Numbered from the stretch's first letter, positions 25,760 through 34,091 are shown. The stretch is DNA of 62,075 nucleotides from Bacteroidales bacterium (GCA_017469625.1 JAFUGA010000005.1:1-62075), one strand, 5' to 3'. Program-made: numbers and translations. The notes: a model not told the origin generated them from the letters alone.

Positions 25760-26000
25760 AATAAAAAAGCAGAAGAAGTTATGTAATAGCGGAGATATAA
25801 TACATATAATAAAAAGAAAGCGTTAGTTTTGTTCGTTACTGTCGCCACAAAATTCCACAAACAGCAAACAGTAATTCCATCAGAGGAACAAATCCAGGAC
25901 GCTCACGTCAATCGTGGGCTTTGTTGTTTTTGATGGAAAGGTCGTGGAAAACCTGTGGTACAGTAAACAACCTAAAAGAAGTTCCACGATTTTCTTTTTT
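25760..26000 (+). ncRNA. Structured leader RNA or sRNA ending in a terminator, unknown class
   Basis: The 240 nt between promoter and terminator hold no ORF but several strong pairings. TTCCATCA (25875-25882) pairs with TGATGGAA, AACAAA with TTTGTT, and GCTCACG with CGTGGGC (the innermost hairpin). The terminator is TCGTGGAA (25943-25950) with TTCCACGA, then TTTTCTTTTTT. TTACTGT..CCACA (about 25836-25849) can pair with TGTGG..ACAGTAA (25954-25967), inside the terminator loop, giving a pseudoknot or a competing stem. TTCCAC at 25853-25858 can pair with GTGGAA of the terminator arm as an antiterminator. The arrangement resembles a riboswitch-type platform in front of kinase 1. It does not match a class I recognise. 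Confidence 0.6.
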
Positions 26001-26068
26001 ATGTTTTTGCGAAGAGAAAAAGAGTTAGAATAAACAAGACAAGATATAGAAATAAAACAACAAATATT

Positions 26069-27484
26069 ATGAACAACGCATTACAAGTTGATACCATACT
26101 TAAAGGCAAGGAATATGAATACCGAATAGAGAAAGTTTTAGGACAGGGTTCTTTTGGTATAACATATTTGGCGGAAACAAGGGTTGTCGTTTCTGGTTCT
26201 TTGGGTAAGTTAAACACTTTTGCAAAAGTCAAGGTTGCAATAAAAGAGTTCTTTTTACAAGAGATGAACTCAAGGAGTGAAGACGGTTCTTTGTCATATA
26301 CAGACGGCAATTCACTGTTTCAAAATTATGGAAAAAAGTTTAAGAAAGAAGCACTGAATCTTGCCAAACTTTCACACCCAAATATAGTTAATGTATTGGA
26401 ATACTTTGAGGCGAACAATACATTTTACTATGCTATGGAATTTATAGAGGGTTCTTCACTTGATGATTATATAAAAAGGAAAGGTAAATTAGATGAACAA
26501 GAAGCATTGAAATATCTTCAGCAGACAGCATCAGCACTTGAATATATGCACTCACAAAAGATGCTTCACTTGGATTTGAAACCAAAAAACATTATGCTGA
26601 ACATAAACAACGATGCAGTACTGATAGATTTTGGATTGTCAAAACAATATTCTGAGAACGGAGAACCAGAAAGTAGCACATCAATAGGCTTAGGTACTCC
26701 AGGTTATGCACCTTTGGAGCAAAACACACAAAACGAAAAAGATTTTTCTCCAACGATAGATGTATATTCATTAGGAGCCACACTTTATAAGATGTTAAGT
26801 GGCAAAACACCTCCACAAGCATCGCTTGTACTAAATGACGGTTTAGACTTATCAAGCATAAGAGAAAGAAACATTTCTGAAAAGACACTATCACTTTTAG
26901 AAAAAATGATGTCGCCACTGAAGAAAAACCGACCTCAAAATATGACAGAAGTTTTAAACCTTTTGCAAACCACCTCACAAACTCAAAACTCAGAAGAAGA
27001 CAACACTACTATAAACGAAGAAGATACCCTTGTAAATAAACAAAAAGAAGAAACAAAAGAGAGAAATACAGAATATGTACATACACAAGTAAAAACAAAC
27101 TATACAAAACCGACACAAGAAGAAAGGAAAACAACTACATTACTTAATAGAAATCCTAAGAAAAATATGATGTATTCTTTACTTGCAGGTATTTTTATTG
27201 TTTCTGCATTATTCTTAAGGGAATTTCTATCCACTATATTATGGGATTTTCATTTTTATGATACATTTGATATAATTGCTACTACCCTTTTTACAATAGG
27301 TACAGGTATCATAATGAAACTATTGTTTGAACAAAAGAACATAAAACAAAAGTATTTAATAATTCCTATTGCTTTGATTTCTGCCTATTTGTTTTTTGAA
27401 TGGCTAACGTCATTTATTATTGTAGGTATAATGATTTTTATTGTTGTTAAATATAGAATAAATGAAAGAAAGGAAATGAGATGA
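26069..27484 (+). CDS. Membrane Ser/Thr protein kinase 1
   Basis: This 471-residue protein has a Hanks-type kinase domain at about 18-290: P-loop GQGSFG (25-30), Lys59 (VAIKEF), Glu94, catalytic loop HLDLKPKN (167-174), DFG (187-189), GTPGYAPLEQ and DVYSLGATLY. It is a non-RD kinase (Leu in place of Arg before Asp169). A Thr/Glu-rich linker (290-345) follows, then three or four membrane helices (about 368-465) and no sizeable extracellular domain. It probably phosphorylates Thr/Ser of proteins read by the FHA genes downstream. The first 330 residues are nearly identical to kinase 2 at 32018. The next gene overlaps its stop by 4 nt (ATGA). Confidence 0.92.
   Translation: MNNALQVDTILKGKEYEYRIEKVLGQGSFGITYLAETRVVVSGSLGKLNTFAKVKVAIKEFFLQEMNSRSEDGSLSYTDGNSLFQNYGKKFKKEALNLAKLSHPNIVNVLEYFEANNTFYYAMEFIEGSSLDDYIKRKGKLDEQEALKYLQQTASALEYMHSQKMLHLDLKPKNIMLNINNDAVLIDFGLSKQYSENGEPESSTSIGLGTPGYAPLEQNTQNEKDFSPTIDVYSLGATLYKMLSGKTPPQASLVLNDGLDLSSIRERNISEKTLSLLEKMMSPLKKNRPQNMTEVLNLLQTTSQTQNSEEDNTTINEEDTLVNKQKEETKERNTEYVHTQVKTNYTKPTQEERKTTTLLNRNPKKNMMYSLLAGIFIVSALFLREFLSTILWDFHFYDTFDIIATTLFTIGTGIIMKLLFEQKNIKQKYLIIPIALISAYLFFEWLTSFIIVGIMIFIVVKYRINERKEMR
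26081..27060 (+). repeat. Direct repeat, kinase gene copy 1
   Basis: About 980 bp are near-identical to 32033-33012. Differences are scattered and mostly synonymous, and they are visibly fewer in the first two thirds than in the last third, as expected from a gene-conversion tract. Confidence 0.85.
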
Positions 27485-28182
27485 AAAAGATATTGACTAC
27501 TATAGAGATAACATTTTCCAGTATAGTTTTTATTCTTTACTGTGTTTATCTATTTGCAAGCGGTGTACCACCATTTGGAGTTTTAAGTGTAGCACTGAAT
27601 CCAAGTGATGAACCTGGAACCAGGATGTTTGCTCTGTATTGCAGTGGTAACTACCTTTTATGGAGAAAAGGAGTGGAAATAATTGATGACTATATAGACA
27701 ATAATATAATCTTTTTAAGAGACAACAGTGTTTTTTCGGAGGTAAGAAATTGGCGTGGAAGAATTTCTGCAAACGATAAACAATTTGACAAAATACATAA
27801 TTTGATAAGAGGTGAACTTATTTTCAGATGGGGTGAGTATAATTGGTATTGGCTAGGTGACAATGATTTTTCGGAGACTACCTTTTATTATAAATATTAT
27901 GGCGATACTCTAAATGTAGAAACAGCTTATACTGCCATATCGTTGATGAGAGATCATGATTACTATAATTCTCCCTATTGGGTAGACCATGCAGGAGAAG
28001 TAATAGGACAATTATTCAACTTACACAAAGAACCAGAAACGAATTGGGTAGACCATGCAAGAGAAGTAGTAGGACAATATAATAATGGAGAATTACAAAA
28101 TCTTTCAAAAGAAGATAAACAATATATACAAGAAATAAAATATTGGTTAAAAGAATATGACAAAATACAGAACCGAATGTAG
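27481..28182 (+). CDS. Membrane-anchored partner of kinase 1, unknown function
   Basis: This 233-residue protein has an N-terminal hydrophobic helix (about 5-27, IEITFSSIVFILYCVYLFAS), which would act as signal anchor and place the rest outside the cytoplasm. The soluble part is Trp/Tyr-rich (WRKGVEIIDDYIDNN, EYNWYWLGDNDF) and ends helical. A duplicated segment is evident: YWVDHAGEVIGQL and NWVDHAREVVGQY, encoded by a 66-bp tandem duplication at about 27978 and 28044. It overlaps the kinase stop by 4 nt and should be made in fixed ratio with it, which suggests a sensor or regulatory subunit (inference). Confidence 0.7.
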   Translation: MKKILTTIEITFSSIVFILYCVYLFASGVPPFGVLSVALNPSDEPGTRMFALYCSGNYLLWRKGVEIIDDYIDNNIIFLRDNSVFSEVRNWRGRISANDKQFDKIHNLIRGELIFRWGEYNWYWLGDNDFSETTFYYKYYGDTLNVETAYTAISLMRDHDYYNSPYWVDHAGEVIGQLFNLHKEPETNWVDHAREVVGQYNNGELQNLSKEDKQYIQEIKYWLKEYDKIQNRM

Positions 28183-28240
28183 AACAGACAACCGATAGTG
28201 TAGCAATATAAGAAAGAGAAATTTTAAAAATTAACGCTAT

Positions 28241-28879
28241 ATGATAATAGGAAAACAAGGAGAACAAAGAGAGAAGATAACAGAAGCAAGTGTATCCAGG
28301 CAACATTGCAAGATAACGAAGATAGGGAAAGGTAGATATTTGTTAGAAGATTTGAATTCTACCAACGGAACTTTTGTTAATGGGCAGAGAATTTCTGTTA
28401 TGGAAGTAGATGACAACACCATAATACAGTTAGGCCCTAAATACTCTGTAAGGGTTGTCAATCTATTTACAGATATAGGCAAAGAGTTTGACAAACTGAA
28501 AAAAGTGTATGACAACTATAACAGTCAAAAACTTTCTATAAGTAAAAACATAGCAAAGAAGAACTTTCAACGTTCTTTGATACCTTCTTTTATATCTCCT
28601 ATAATATTGTTTGGCTCTTTTTTATTTAGTGGAGAGGGTCAAGGATTGATAATTTTCAGAGTTGTTATGGCGGTTGTAATGGTAGTTTCTTTGCTTTATA
28701 CCGCCAAATCAGCAGGAAAAGCCCAACAAGAATCTCCTGAAAAAAATATGAAATTGGAAAAGAAGTTCAGAAAAGAATATGTTTGTCCTTCTTGTAAGAG
28801 ATTTTTGGGTAATATACCTTTTGAAGAGTTGAGAGATAGCGTACAAACTTGTCCTTATTGTAAAACAAAATGGCACTGA
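28241..28879 (+). CDS. FHA domain membrane protein with C-terminal zinc ribbon
   Basis: This 212-residue protein has an FHA fold at about 1-78 with the phosphothreonine-binding residues in VSRQHCKI and DLNSTNGTFVNGQRI. A helical linker, two membrane helices (about 115-150) and a zinc ribbon follow (CPSCKRFLG .. CPYCKTKW, about 182-212). FHA domains bind phosphothreonine peptides, here presumably those made by the neighbouring kinases. The usual N-terminal Arg strand is short, with GKQGEQREK instead of GR, so phosphopeptide binding is likely but not proven. The zinc ribbon may contact nucleic acid or protein. Confidence 0.85.
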   Translation: MIIGKQGEQREKITEASVSRQHCKITKIGKGRYLLEDLNSTNGTFVNGQRISVMEVDDNTIIQLGPKYSVRVVNLFTDIGKEFDKLKKVYDNYNSQKLSISKNIAKKNFQRSLIPSFISPIILFGSFLFSGEGQGLIIFRVVMAVVMVVSLLYTAKSAGKAQQESPEKNMKLEKKFRKEYVCPSCKRFLGNIPFEELRDSVQTCPYCKTKWH

Positions 28880-28996
28880 AAACAAATATTTTGTCAATCA
28901 ATCTATAGGTTTTGTAAAGTATGAAAGAAAAAACTTTATTTGCAAGAGTTTTAAGTATATTTTTGCAATATTAAATAACAAATAAAATAAAAAATT

Positions 28997-29818
28997 ATGT
29001 CAAACACAGATGAAACAAAAGTTTTCAATGAAAATGAAAACAACAACAATGAAAACGAGATAAAGGGAGAAAACCTTTATACAGAAAATTCTAATGATGA
29101 AATAACAGCCGATGAACAAGCCCCAGAAGAACAAGAAAAGAAAAACAGCGGTTGGAAGAAGGCTACATACGTAGCAGGAGGTGTAGTAGCAGGAGCAGGT
29201 GCTTTTGCAGGAATAAATGCTTTGCATGCAGAAAATAGCGACAATGCAGGAGAGATAACACCAACACCAAACCACGGAACATTTCATGTTACAGGTGATG
29301 TAAAGGTTGCCGATAGTGTAAATGATGATATGACTTTCAATCAAGCCTTTGCTGCTGCAAGAAAACAAGTAGGTGCAAACGGAGTTTTTGAATGGCACGG
29401 CAAACTTTACAACACATTCTACAAAAACGAGTGGGATAATATGTCCGAAGCAGACAAACAGGCTTACTTTGCAAAAGTTAATGGTACGCATGTACCTCAC
29501 ACTTCAGACAATCATAACACAGTAGATGATACTCACCAAGATATAGCACACGATGTTACTCACGGAGATAACCATGGAACAGTTGTAAGTATATCTGGTG
29601 AAAATCATCATATAATCATTAACCACAATGCAGAGGAAGACCCTATGGTTGTTTATAATGGACAAACAATAGAAACAGATGACCACAACGGACTTGCCGA
29701 TGTTTCAGAAGATATTTACCCAGAGAACGATTTCAACGCTAATGATACTCTTGCATACGATACAAGCGATGATTGTTCTTTTGATGTGAATACAGACGGT
29801 GGCGATTTGATGATATAA
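28997..29818 (+). CDS. Acidic, His-rich protein with glycine-rich membrane segment
   Basis: This 273-residue protein has an Asn/Glu-rich disordered N-terminus containing TDETKVF (about 4-10). A Gly/Ala membrane-like helix follows (about 55-75, ATYVAGGVVAGAGAFAGINA), then a conserved-looking module (MTFNQAFAAARKQVGANGVF.., EWHGKLYNTFYKNEW, about 112-165). A His/Asp-rich tail (THVPHTSDNHNTVDDTH..) could bind metal. The DETKVF motif resembles the ETTSVF phosphorylation site of GarA/OdhI, so it may be the kinase substrate recognised by the FHA proteins (inference). A -7 box TATTTTTG at 28958 gives it a possible own promoter. The family is not recognised. Confidence 0.65.
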   Translation: MSNTDETKVFNENENNNNENEIKGENLYTENSNDEITADEQAPEEQEKKNSGWKKATYVAGGVVAGAGAFAGINALHAENSDNAGEITPTPNHGTFHVTGDVKVADSVNDDMTFNQAFAAARKQVGANGVFEWHGKLYNTFYKNEWDNMSEADKQAYFAKVNGTHVPHTSDNHNTVDDTHQDIAHDVTHGDNHGTVVSISGENHHIIINHNAEEDPMVVYNGQTIETDDHNGLADVSEDIYPENDFNANDTLAYDTSDDCSFDVNTDGGDLMI

Positions 29819-29890
29819 AACAAACAAATATTTTTTACAAAGAGTTTTAGGAGAGAATATTCTCCTAAAACCTTTTGAAAACAAATCATT

Positions 29891-30469
29891 ATGGAAGAAA
29901 ATATAAACCTTATTTGTCCTAAATGTAATACAAGGATAACTTTTGCATACGTTGAAGGGTTTGCAACAAAAAACATAAGGTGTCCAAAGTGCAGTTATGT
30001 AGGAAAATCCTCTTCTTATTTTGCAGATGGTATAGACTCAAAAGATATAGATTTGGATAAAGAAGATACCCCTTTGTATGATGTACATACCAAATCCTAT
30101 TACATAGCCACAGATAAAGGAAGAGTGAGGATAAATATCAACAACATAAACACCGCTAAAATATTCGTTGAATCTACAGGAGAGAGTTTTGATTTGAAAC
30201 ACGGTAGCAACATCATAGGCAGATACAGTGAAAGTTCTGTGGCAGATATTCAGATAAAGAAAGCCAACGATAAGACTATGAGCAGAAAGAATGCTGAAAT
30301 CCTTCAAGTAAAAGATGTAAATGGAATAACGAAACTGTATCTTTGTGAGATTAACTCTTTGAATCCTATAAAACTAAATGGGAAAGAAGTAACACGTAAT
30401 TCTAAGACAGAGATACACAATGGGGACAAAATTACACTTGGTAAAACAGTCATTACAATAAAACAGTAA
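29891..30469 (+). CDS. Zinc-ribbon FHA domain protein
   Basis: This 192-residue soluble protein has an N-terminal zinc ribbon (ICPKCNTRI .. RCPKCSYVG, about 8-37) of the MJ0042 type and a C-terminal FHA domain (about 105-192). Binding residues are in NIIGRYSES (the conserved Gly-Arg), TMSRKNAEI (Ser-Arg) and INSLNPIKLNGKEV. It is a phosphothreonine reader that probably links the kinases to a target. It is followed 18 nt later by the PP2C gene, so reader and eraser are co-transcribed. Confidence 0.85.
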   Translation: MEENINLICPKCNTRITFAYVEGFATKNIRCPKCSYVGKSSSYFADGIDSKDIDLDKEDTPLYDVHTKSYYIATDKGRVRININNINTAKIFVESTGESFDLKHGSNIIGRYSESSVADIQIKKANDKTMSRKNAEILQVKDVNGITKLYLCEINSLNPIKLNGKEVTRNSKTEIHNGDKITLGKTVITIKQ

Positions 30470-30487
30470 AAAGAAAGATAAAGAAAT

Positions 30488-31453
30488 ATGAACATCGTAT
30501 TAGGTCAGCCATATTCATACAGTGAAATAGGAAAGAAAAAGAATAATGAAGACTATGTTTATCCTCCAAAAGATAAGGTTTCAGTAGATGATAGACTGTT
30601 CGTTTTGTGCGATGGAGTAGGAGGACAGGAACGAGGAGAGGTAGCAAGTAAAACGGTATGTGAAGCCTTAGGGTATTATTTTAAACAAAATGTTTCTTCG
30701 GAAATAAATTCTTCAGAACAGGCAAAAGATTTGTTTTTGAAAGCCTTGGCTTTTGCATACGAAGAGATAGACAAAAAAGACAAGCCCGAAGATATTCAAA
30801 AGATGGCTACAACGCTTACTCTTTCTTATTTCTATGGTTCAAGTTGCCTTGTTGCACATATAGGAGATAGTAGGGTTTATCATGTGCGACCCAACAAAGG
30901 CATATTGTTTCAAACCACAGACCATTCTTTAGTTAATGACCTAATAAAAGTAGGAGAACTTACTGTAGAATCTGCAAAGACCTATCCACATAGAAACGTT
31001 ATTACAAGGGCTGTGCAACCTCACCAAGAACACCCTACCAAAGCAGATATAAGTATAATAAACGATTTGCAGGCAGGAGATTATATTTTTATGTGTTCAG
31101 ACGGTGTTTTGGAGCATATAGATAATGAAAAATTATTGTCTATACTTTCTTCTACAGAAACAGACGAAGAGAAAGTGCAGACAATAAAAAAACTTTGTCT
31201 TACAAGCGAAACGAGAGATAATAACACATGCTTTCTTATTCCTATAAAAGAGAATAAAACAGAGGATAAGGACAAAACTATTCCGAACAAAGTTCCTATT
31301 AGAAAAAAGAAGAAAAAGCAAAAGAAAACAAAAAGAAAGTTTATTATAGTTATTCTTCTGTTGATTATAGTATGTATATGCTATGCTTTCTACAATCATA
31401 AAAAAGAATTAAAGAAAGAATGGCACAGAATAGAGATGATAAAAATAAGGTAA
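30488..31453 (+). CDS. PP2C-type Ser/Thr phosphatase with membrane anchor
   Basis: This 321-residue protein has all PP2C metal motifs: NNEDYVYP, CDGVGGQERGE, HIGDSRVYHVR, TDHSLVNDL, NVITRAVQ, MCSDGVLEHI and RDNNTCFLIP (about 1-255). A Lys-rich linker (IRKKKKKQKKTKRK) and one C-terminal membrane helix (about 285-303) follow. It would remove phosphate from Ser/Thr residues placed by the two kinases, opposing them at the inner membrane. It follows the FHA gene closely. A repeat element lies after the stop, which may end the transcription unit. Confidence 0.92.
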   Translation: MNIVLGQPYSYSEIGKKKNNEDYVYPPKDKVSVDDRLFVLCDGVGGQERGEVASKTVCEALGYYFKQNVSSEINSSEQAKDLFLKALAFAYEEIDKKDKPEDIQKMATTLTLSYFYGSSCLVAHIGDSRVYHVRPNKGILFQTTDHSLVNDLIKVGELTVESAKTYPHRNVITRAVQPHQEHPTKADISIINDLQAGDYIFMCSDGVLEHIDNEKLLSILSSTETDEEKVQTIKKLCLTSETRDNNTCFLIPIKENKTEDKDKTIPNKVPIRKKKKKQKKTKRKFIIVILLLIIVCICYAFYNHKKELKKEWHRIEMIKIR

Positions 31454-31489
31454 TGAATAGGTAAAAAACACATAATAAAACATCGCAAA

Positions 31490-31570
31490 AATAAAACTTT
31501 GTTTTAATTTTCTAAAACAAAGTTCTACGAAATTAAAACAAAGAGATAGAAAATTAAAACAAAGAGATAT
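31490..31570. repeat. Modular palindromic repeat, copy E
   Basis: AAACTTTGTTTTAATTTTCT, AAAACAAAGTTCTACGAAAT, AAAACAAAGAGATAGAAAA: it matches copy B closely and sits inside the kinase island, between the phosphatase and LytTR genes. Confidence 0.8.
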
Positions 31571-31642
31571 AACAGCAAGATTTTGAACTATATACAAAGG
31601 GCAAAAAACAAAGAAATAGTCTTTATATAAAACATAGACAAA

Positions 31643-32008
31643 ATGAAGAACTTTCCACTTATATTCAACAATAGAGATGAACTTGTGAGAGTAGATTTAT
31701 CCAAAGCAGTATATTTTGAGGCTATGGGTAACTATGTAAATATTACTTTTATCAATGGGCATACGGTTATGGTGCTTTCTTCACTGTTGAATATAGAAAA
31801 ACAGTTCTCAAACAAGATATACGAACAAGCAGGATTCAACTTCGCACGCATAGGAAAATGTTTTATTATCAATTGTCAATATATTACACAGATAAATATA
31901 CAGAAACAGGAACTTGTTCTTTCAGATTTGATTTCTCCTAATGTGTATGTTCTAAATATTTCAAAGGAAGCGTTAAAAAAATTGAAATCTATATACAATA
32001 AGAAATAA
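31643..32008 (+). CDS. Stand-alone LytTR DNA-binding protein
   Basis: This 121-residue protein is a single LytTR domain: VDLSKAVYFEAMGNYVNITF, HTVMVLSSLLNIEKQF, FARIGKCFIINCQYITQINI. LytTR domains bind DNA through a beta-strand platform and usually end response regulators; here no receiver domain is present. It is encoded 9 nt before kinase 2, so it may be the transcriptional output of the kinase pathway, possibly switched by Ser/Thr phosphorylation (inference). Confidence 0.85.
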   Translation: MKNFPLIFNNRDELVRVDLSKAVYFEAMGNYVNITFINGHTVMVLSSLLNIEKQFSNKIYEQAGFNFARIGKCFIINCQYITQINIQKQELVLSDLISPNVYVLNISKEALKKLKSIYNKK

Positions 32009-32017
32009 TATATTTTT

Positions 32018-34003
32018 ATGAAAACAAATACTTTACAAGTTGATACCATACTTAAAGGCAGTGAATACGAATACCGAATAGAGAAAGTTTTAGGACAGGG
32101 TTCTTTTGGTATAACATATTTGGCGGAAACAAAGGTTGCCGTTTCTGGTTCTTTGGGTAAGTTAAATACTTTTGCAAAAGTCAAGGTTGCAATAAAAGAG
32201 TTCTTTTTACAAGAGATGAACTCAAGGAGTGAAGACGGTTCTTTGTCATATACAGAAGGCAATTCACTGTTTCAAAACTATGGAAAAAAGTTTAAGAAAG
32301 AAGCACTGAATCTTGCCAAACTTTCACACCCAAATATAGTTAATGTATTGGAATACTTTGAGGCGAACAATACATTTTACTATGCTATGGAATTTATAGA
32401 GGGTTCTTCACTTGACGATTATATAAAAAGGAAAGGCAAACTAAATGAACAAGAAGCATTGAAATATCTTCAGCAGACAGCATCAGCACTTGAATATATG
32501 CACTCACAAAAGATGCTTCATTTGGATTTGAAACCAAAAAACATTATGCTGAACACAAACAACGATGCAGTACTGATAGATTTTGGATTGTCAAAACAGT
32601 ATTCTGAGAACGGAGAACCAGAAAGTAGCACATCAATAGGCTTAGGTACTCCCGGCTATGCACCAATAGAACAAAACACACAAAACGAAAAAGATTTCTC
32701 TCCAACGATAGATGTATATTCTTTAGGAGCAACACTTTACAAGATGTTAAGTGGCAAAACTCCTCCACAAGCATCGCTCGTACTAAATGACGGTTTGGAT
32801 TTATCAAGCATAAGAGAAAAAAACGTTTCAGAAAAAACACTCTCACTTTTAGAAAAGATGATGTCCCCACTAAAGAAAAACCGACCTCAAAATATGACAG
32901 AAGTTTTGAACCTTTTACAAACCACTTCACAAACTCAACACACAGAAGAAGACAACACCACAATAAACGAAGAAGATACACTTGTAAATAAACAAAAAGA
33001 AGAAACAAAAAAAGAAAATACTACTGTAAAAGAAAGAAATACTACAATAGTTTCATCAAAATATAAAGTAGTAAAGTTAACACCGAAAACTAAAGAAAAT
33101 AAATCTAAAAAGATACTGTTTATTATCTTAGCAGTATTAGTAGTTCTTATCCTTACACTTATAATTGTATTTTCAAGTGGTAAAACATCTTCTTCAGATA
33201 CTTCCTCAATATCTTCTACAGTTTCCAACACAGAATCTGTTACAGAAAAAGTAGCAGAAAACGCGGAGGAAATAAAAGACAGTACCACTAACGCAAATAC
33301 AGGAGGATATTCTTTTCCCGAAACACAAATTGATAAAGATGTTTATTTAGTAGATACTTATTATTTAACCTATTTTAAGGCGAACGAATATAAATTAACT
33401 CAAAATCAAGTAAGTTTTATAAAGAAAAATTGTATCAGAAAAGGGTTGATGTTCTATTATATTACTGGATATTCTTGTGGTTCCGAAACTTGCAGTTTAA
33501 CGCTTGCAAACAAAAGGGTTCAAGAAGTTATAAAAGTTTTGTTGTCTGGTGGAGTAGACAGAAAATATATTATTGTTGAATCATATGATTATTGTGATTC
33601 TAAATCATGGAAATATAGATCTGTTGGAATATACATGGAAAATCCAAATAAAGATATAATTTTGAATCCAACTATTTTGCCTTCTTTTCCTGGAGGAAAA
33701 AAAGCTTTAGATGAATATTTACGTAAAAATATTAAAAAAATACCGGAGCCAAAACCTGCAAATGTAGTGAGCCTTAACAAACCTGAAGTGCGAATAAAAA
33801 TTACGATAGAAAAAGATGGTTCTATATCTAATGCGAAGATTGAGGATGATTATATAGGAGGAGGTTGTGGGGAAGAGATTGTAAGAGTTGTAAAATCTAT
33901 GCCAAAATGGAATCCTGCAGAGATGTTGGGGCTTTTTGTTCGTTCAGAATTCACAATTAGTGTAGGTTTTGAATCATCTGAAAAATTTTATTACCTCAAA
34001 TAA
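32018..34003 (+). CDS. Ser/Thr kinase 2 fused to OmpA-like and TonB C-terminal domains
   Basis: This 661-residue fusion has a cytoplasmic Hanks-type kinase (about 19-290, catalytic HLDLKPKN and DFG present, near-identical to kinase 1). A Thr-rich linker and one membrane helix (about 366-386, ILFIILAVLVVLILTLIIVF) follow. The periplasmic part has a Ser/Glu-rich tether, an OmpA-like domain (about 453-540, YFKANEYKLTQNQ, ITGYSCGSETCSLTLANKRV) and a TonB C-terminal domain (about 546-650, LPSFPGGKKALDEYLRKNI, ITIEKDGSISNAKI). OmpA-like domains often bind peptidoglycan, and TonB C-domains contact outer-membrane proteins, so the kinase could sense envelope state. This architecture is uncommon. The stop is followed by a terminator. 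Confidence 0.9.
   Translation: MKTNTLQVDTILKGSEYEYRIEKVLGQGSFGITYLAETKVAVSGSLGKLNTFAKVKVAIKEFFLQEMNSRSEDGSLSYTEGNSLFQNYGKKFKKEALNLAKLSHPNIVNVLEYFEANNTFYYAMEFIEGSSLDDYIKRKGKLNEQEALKYLQQTASALEYMHSQKMLHLDLKPKNIMLNTNNDAVLIDFGLSKQYSENGEPESSTSIGLGTPGYAPIEQNTQNEKDFSPTIDVYSLGATLYKMLSGKTPPQASLVLNDGLDLSSIREKNVSEKTLSLLEKMMSPLKKNRPQNMTEVLNLLQTTSQTQHTEEDNTTINEEDTLVNKQKEETKKENTTVKERNTTIVSSKYKVVKLTPKTKENKSKKILFIILAVLVVLILTLIIVFSSGKTSSSDTSSISSTVSNTESVTEKVAENAEEIKDSTTNANTGGYSFPETQIDKDVYLVDTYYLTYFKANEYKLTQNQVSFIKKNCIRKGLMFYYITGYSCGSETCSLTLANKRVQEVIKVLLSGGVDRKYIIVESYDYCDSKSWKYRSVGIYMENPNKDIILNPTILPSFPGGKKALDEYLRKNIKKIPEPKPANVVSLNKPEVRIKITIEKDGSISNAKIEDDYIGGGCGEEIVRVVKSMPKWNPAEMLGLFVRSEFTISVGFESSEKFYYLK
32033..33012 (+). 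repeat. Direct repeat, kinase gene copy 2
   Basis: Partner of 26081-27060. Recombination between the copies would delete about 6 kb carrying the FHA, phosphatase and LytTR genes. Confidence 0.85.
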
Positions 34004-34037
34004 ACTCTATTATTATGCCGAGTTATCTACAAAAAAT

Positions 34038-34070
34038 AGAGAGAGAACTAATAAAAAGTTCTCTCTTTTT
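34038..34070. terminator. Terminator between kinase 2 and rng
   Basis: AGAGAGAAC and GTTCTCTC with a T run on the + strand. It separates the convergent kinase island and rng. Confidence 0.8.
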
Positions 34071-34091
34071 AAATAATGATGTAAGATTTAT

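Noticed and set aside
25830-26000. Structured RNA considered as a retron msr-msd or group II intron remnant
   Set aside because: No reverse transcriptase is encoded nearby and no intron domain V or a1/a2 repeats are evident.
25830-26000. Structured RNA considered as RNase P RNA or tmRNA
   Set aside because: It is too short, and the conserved RNase P core and tmRNA end sequences are missing.
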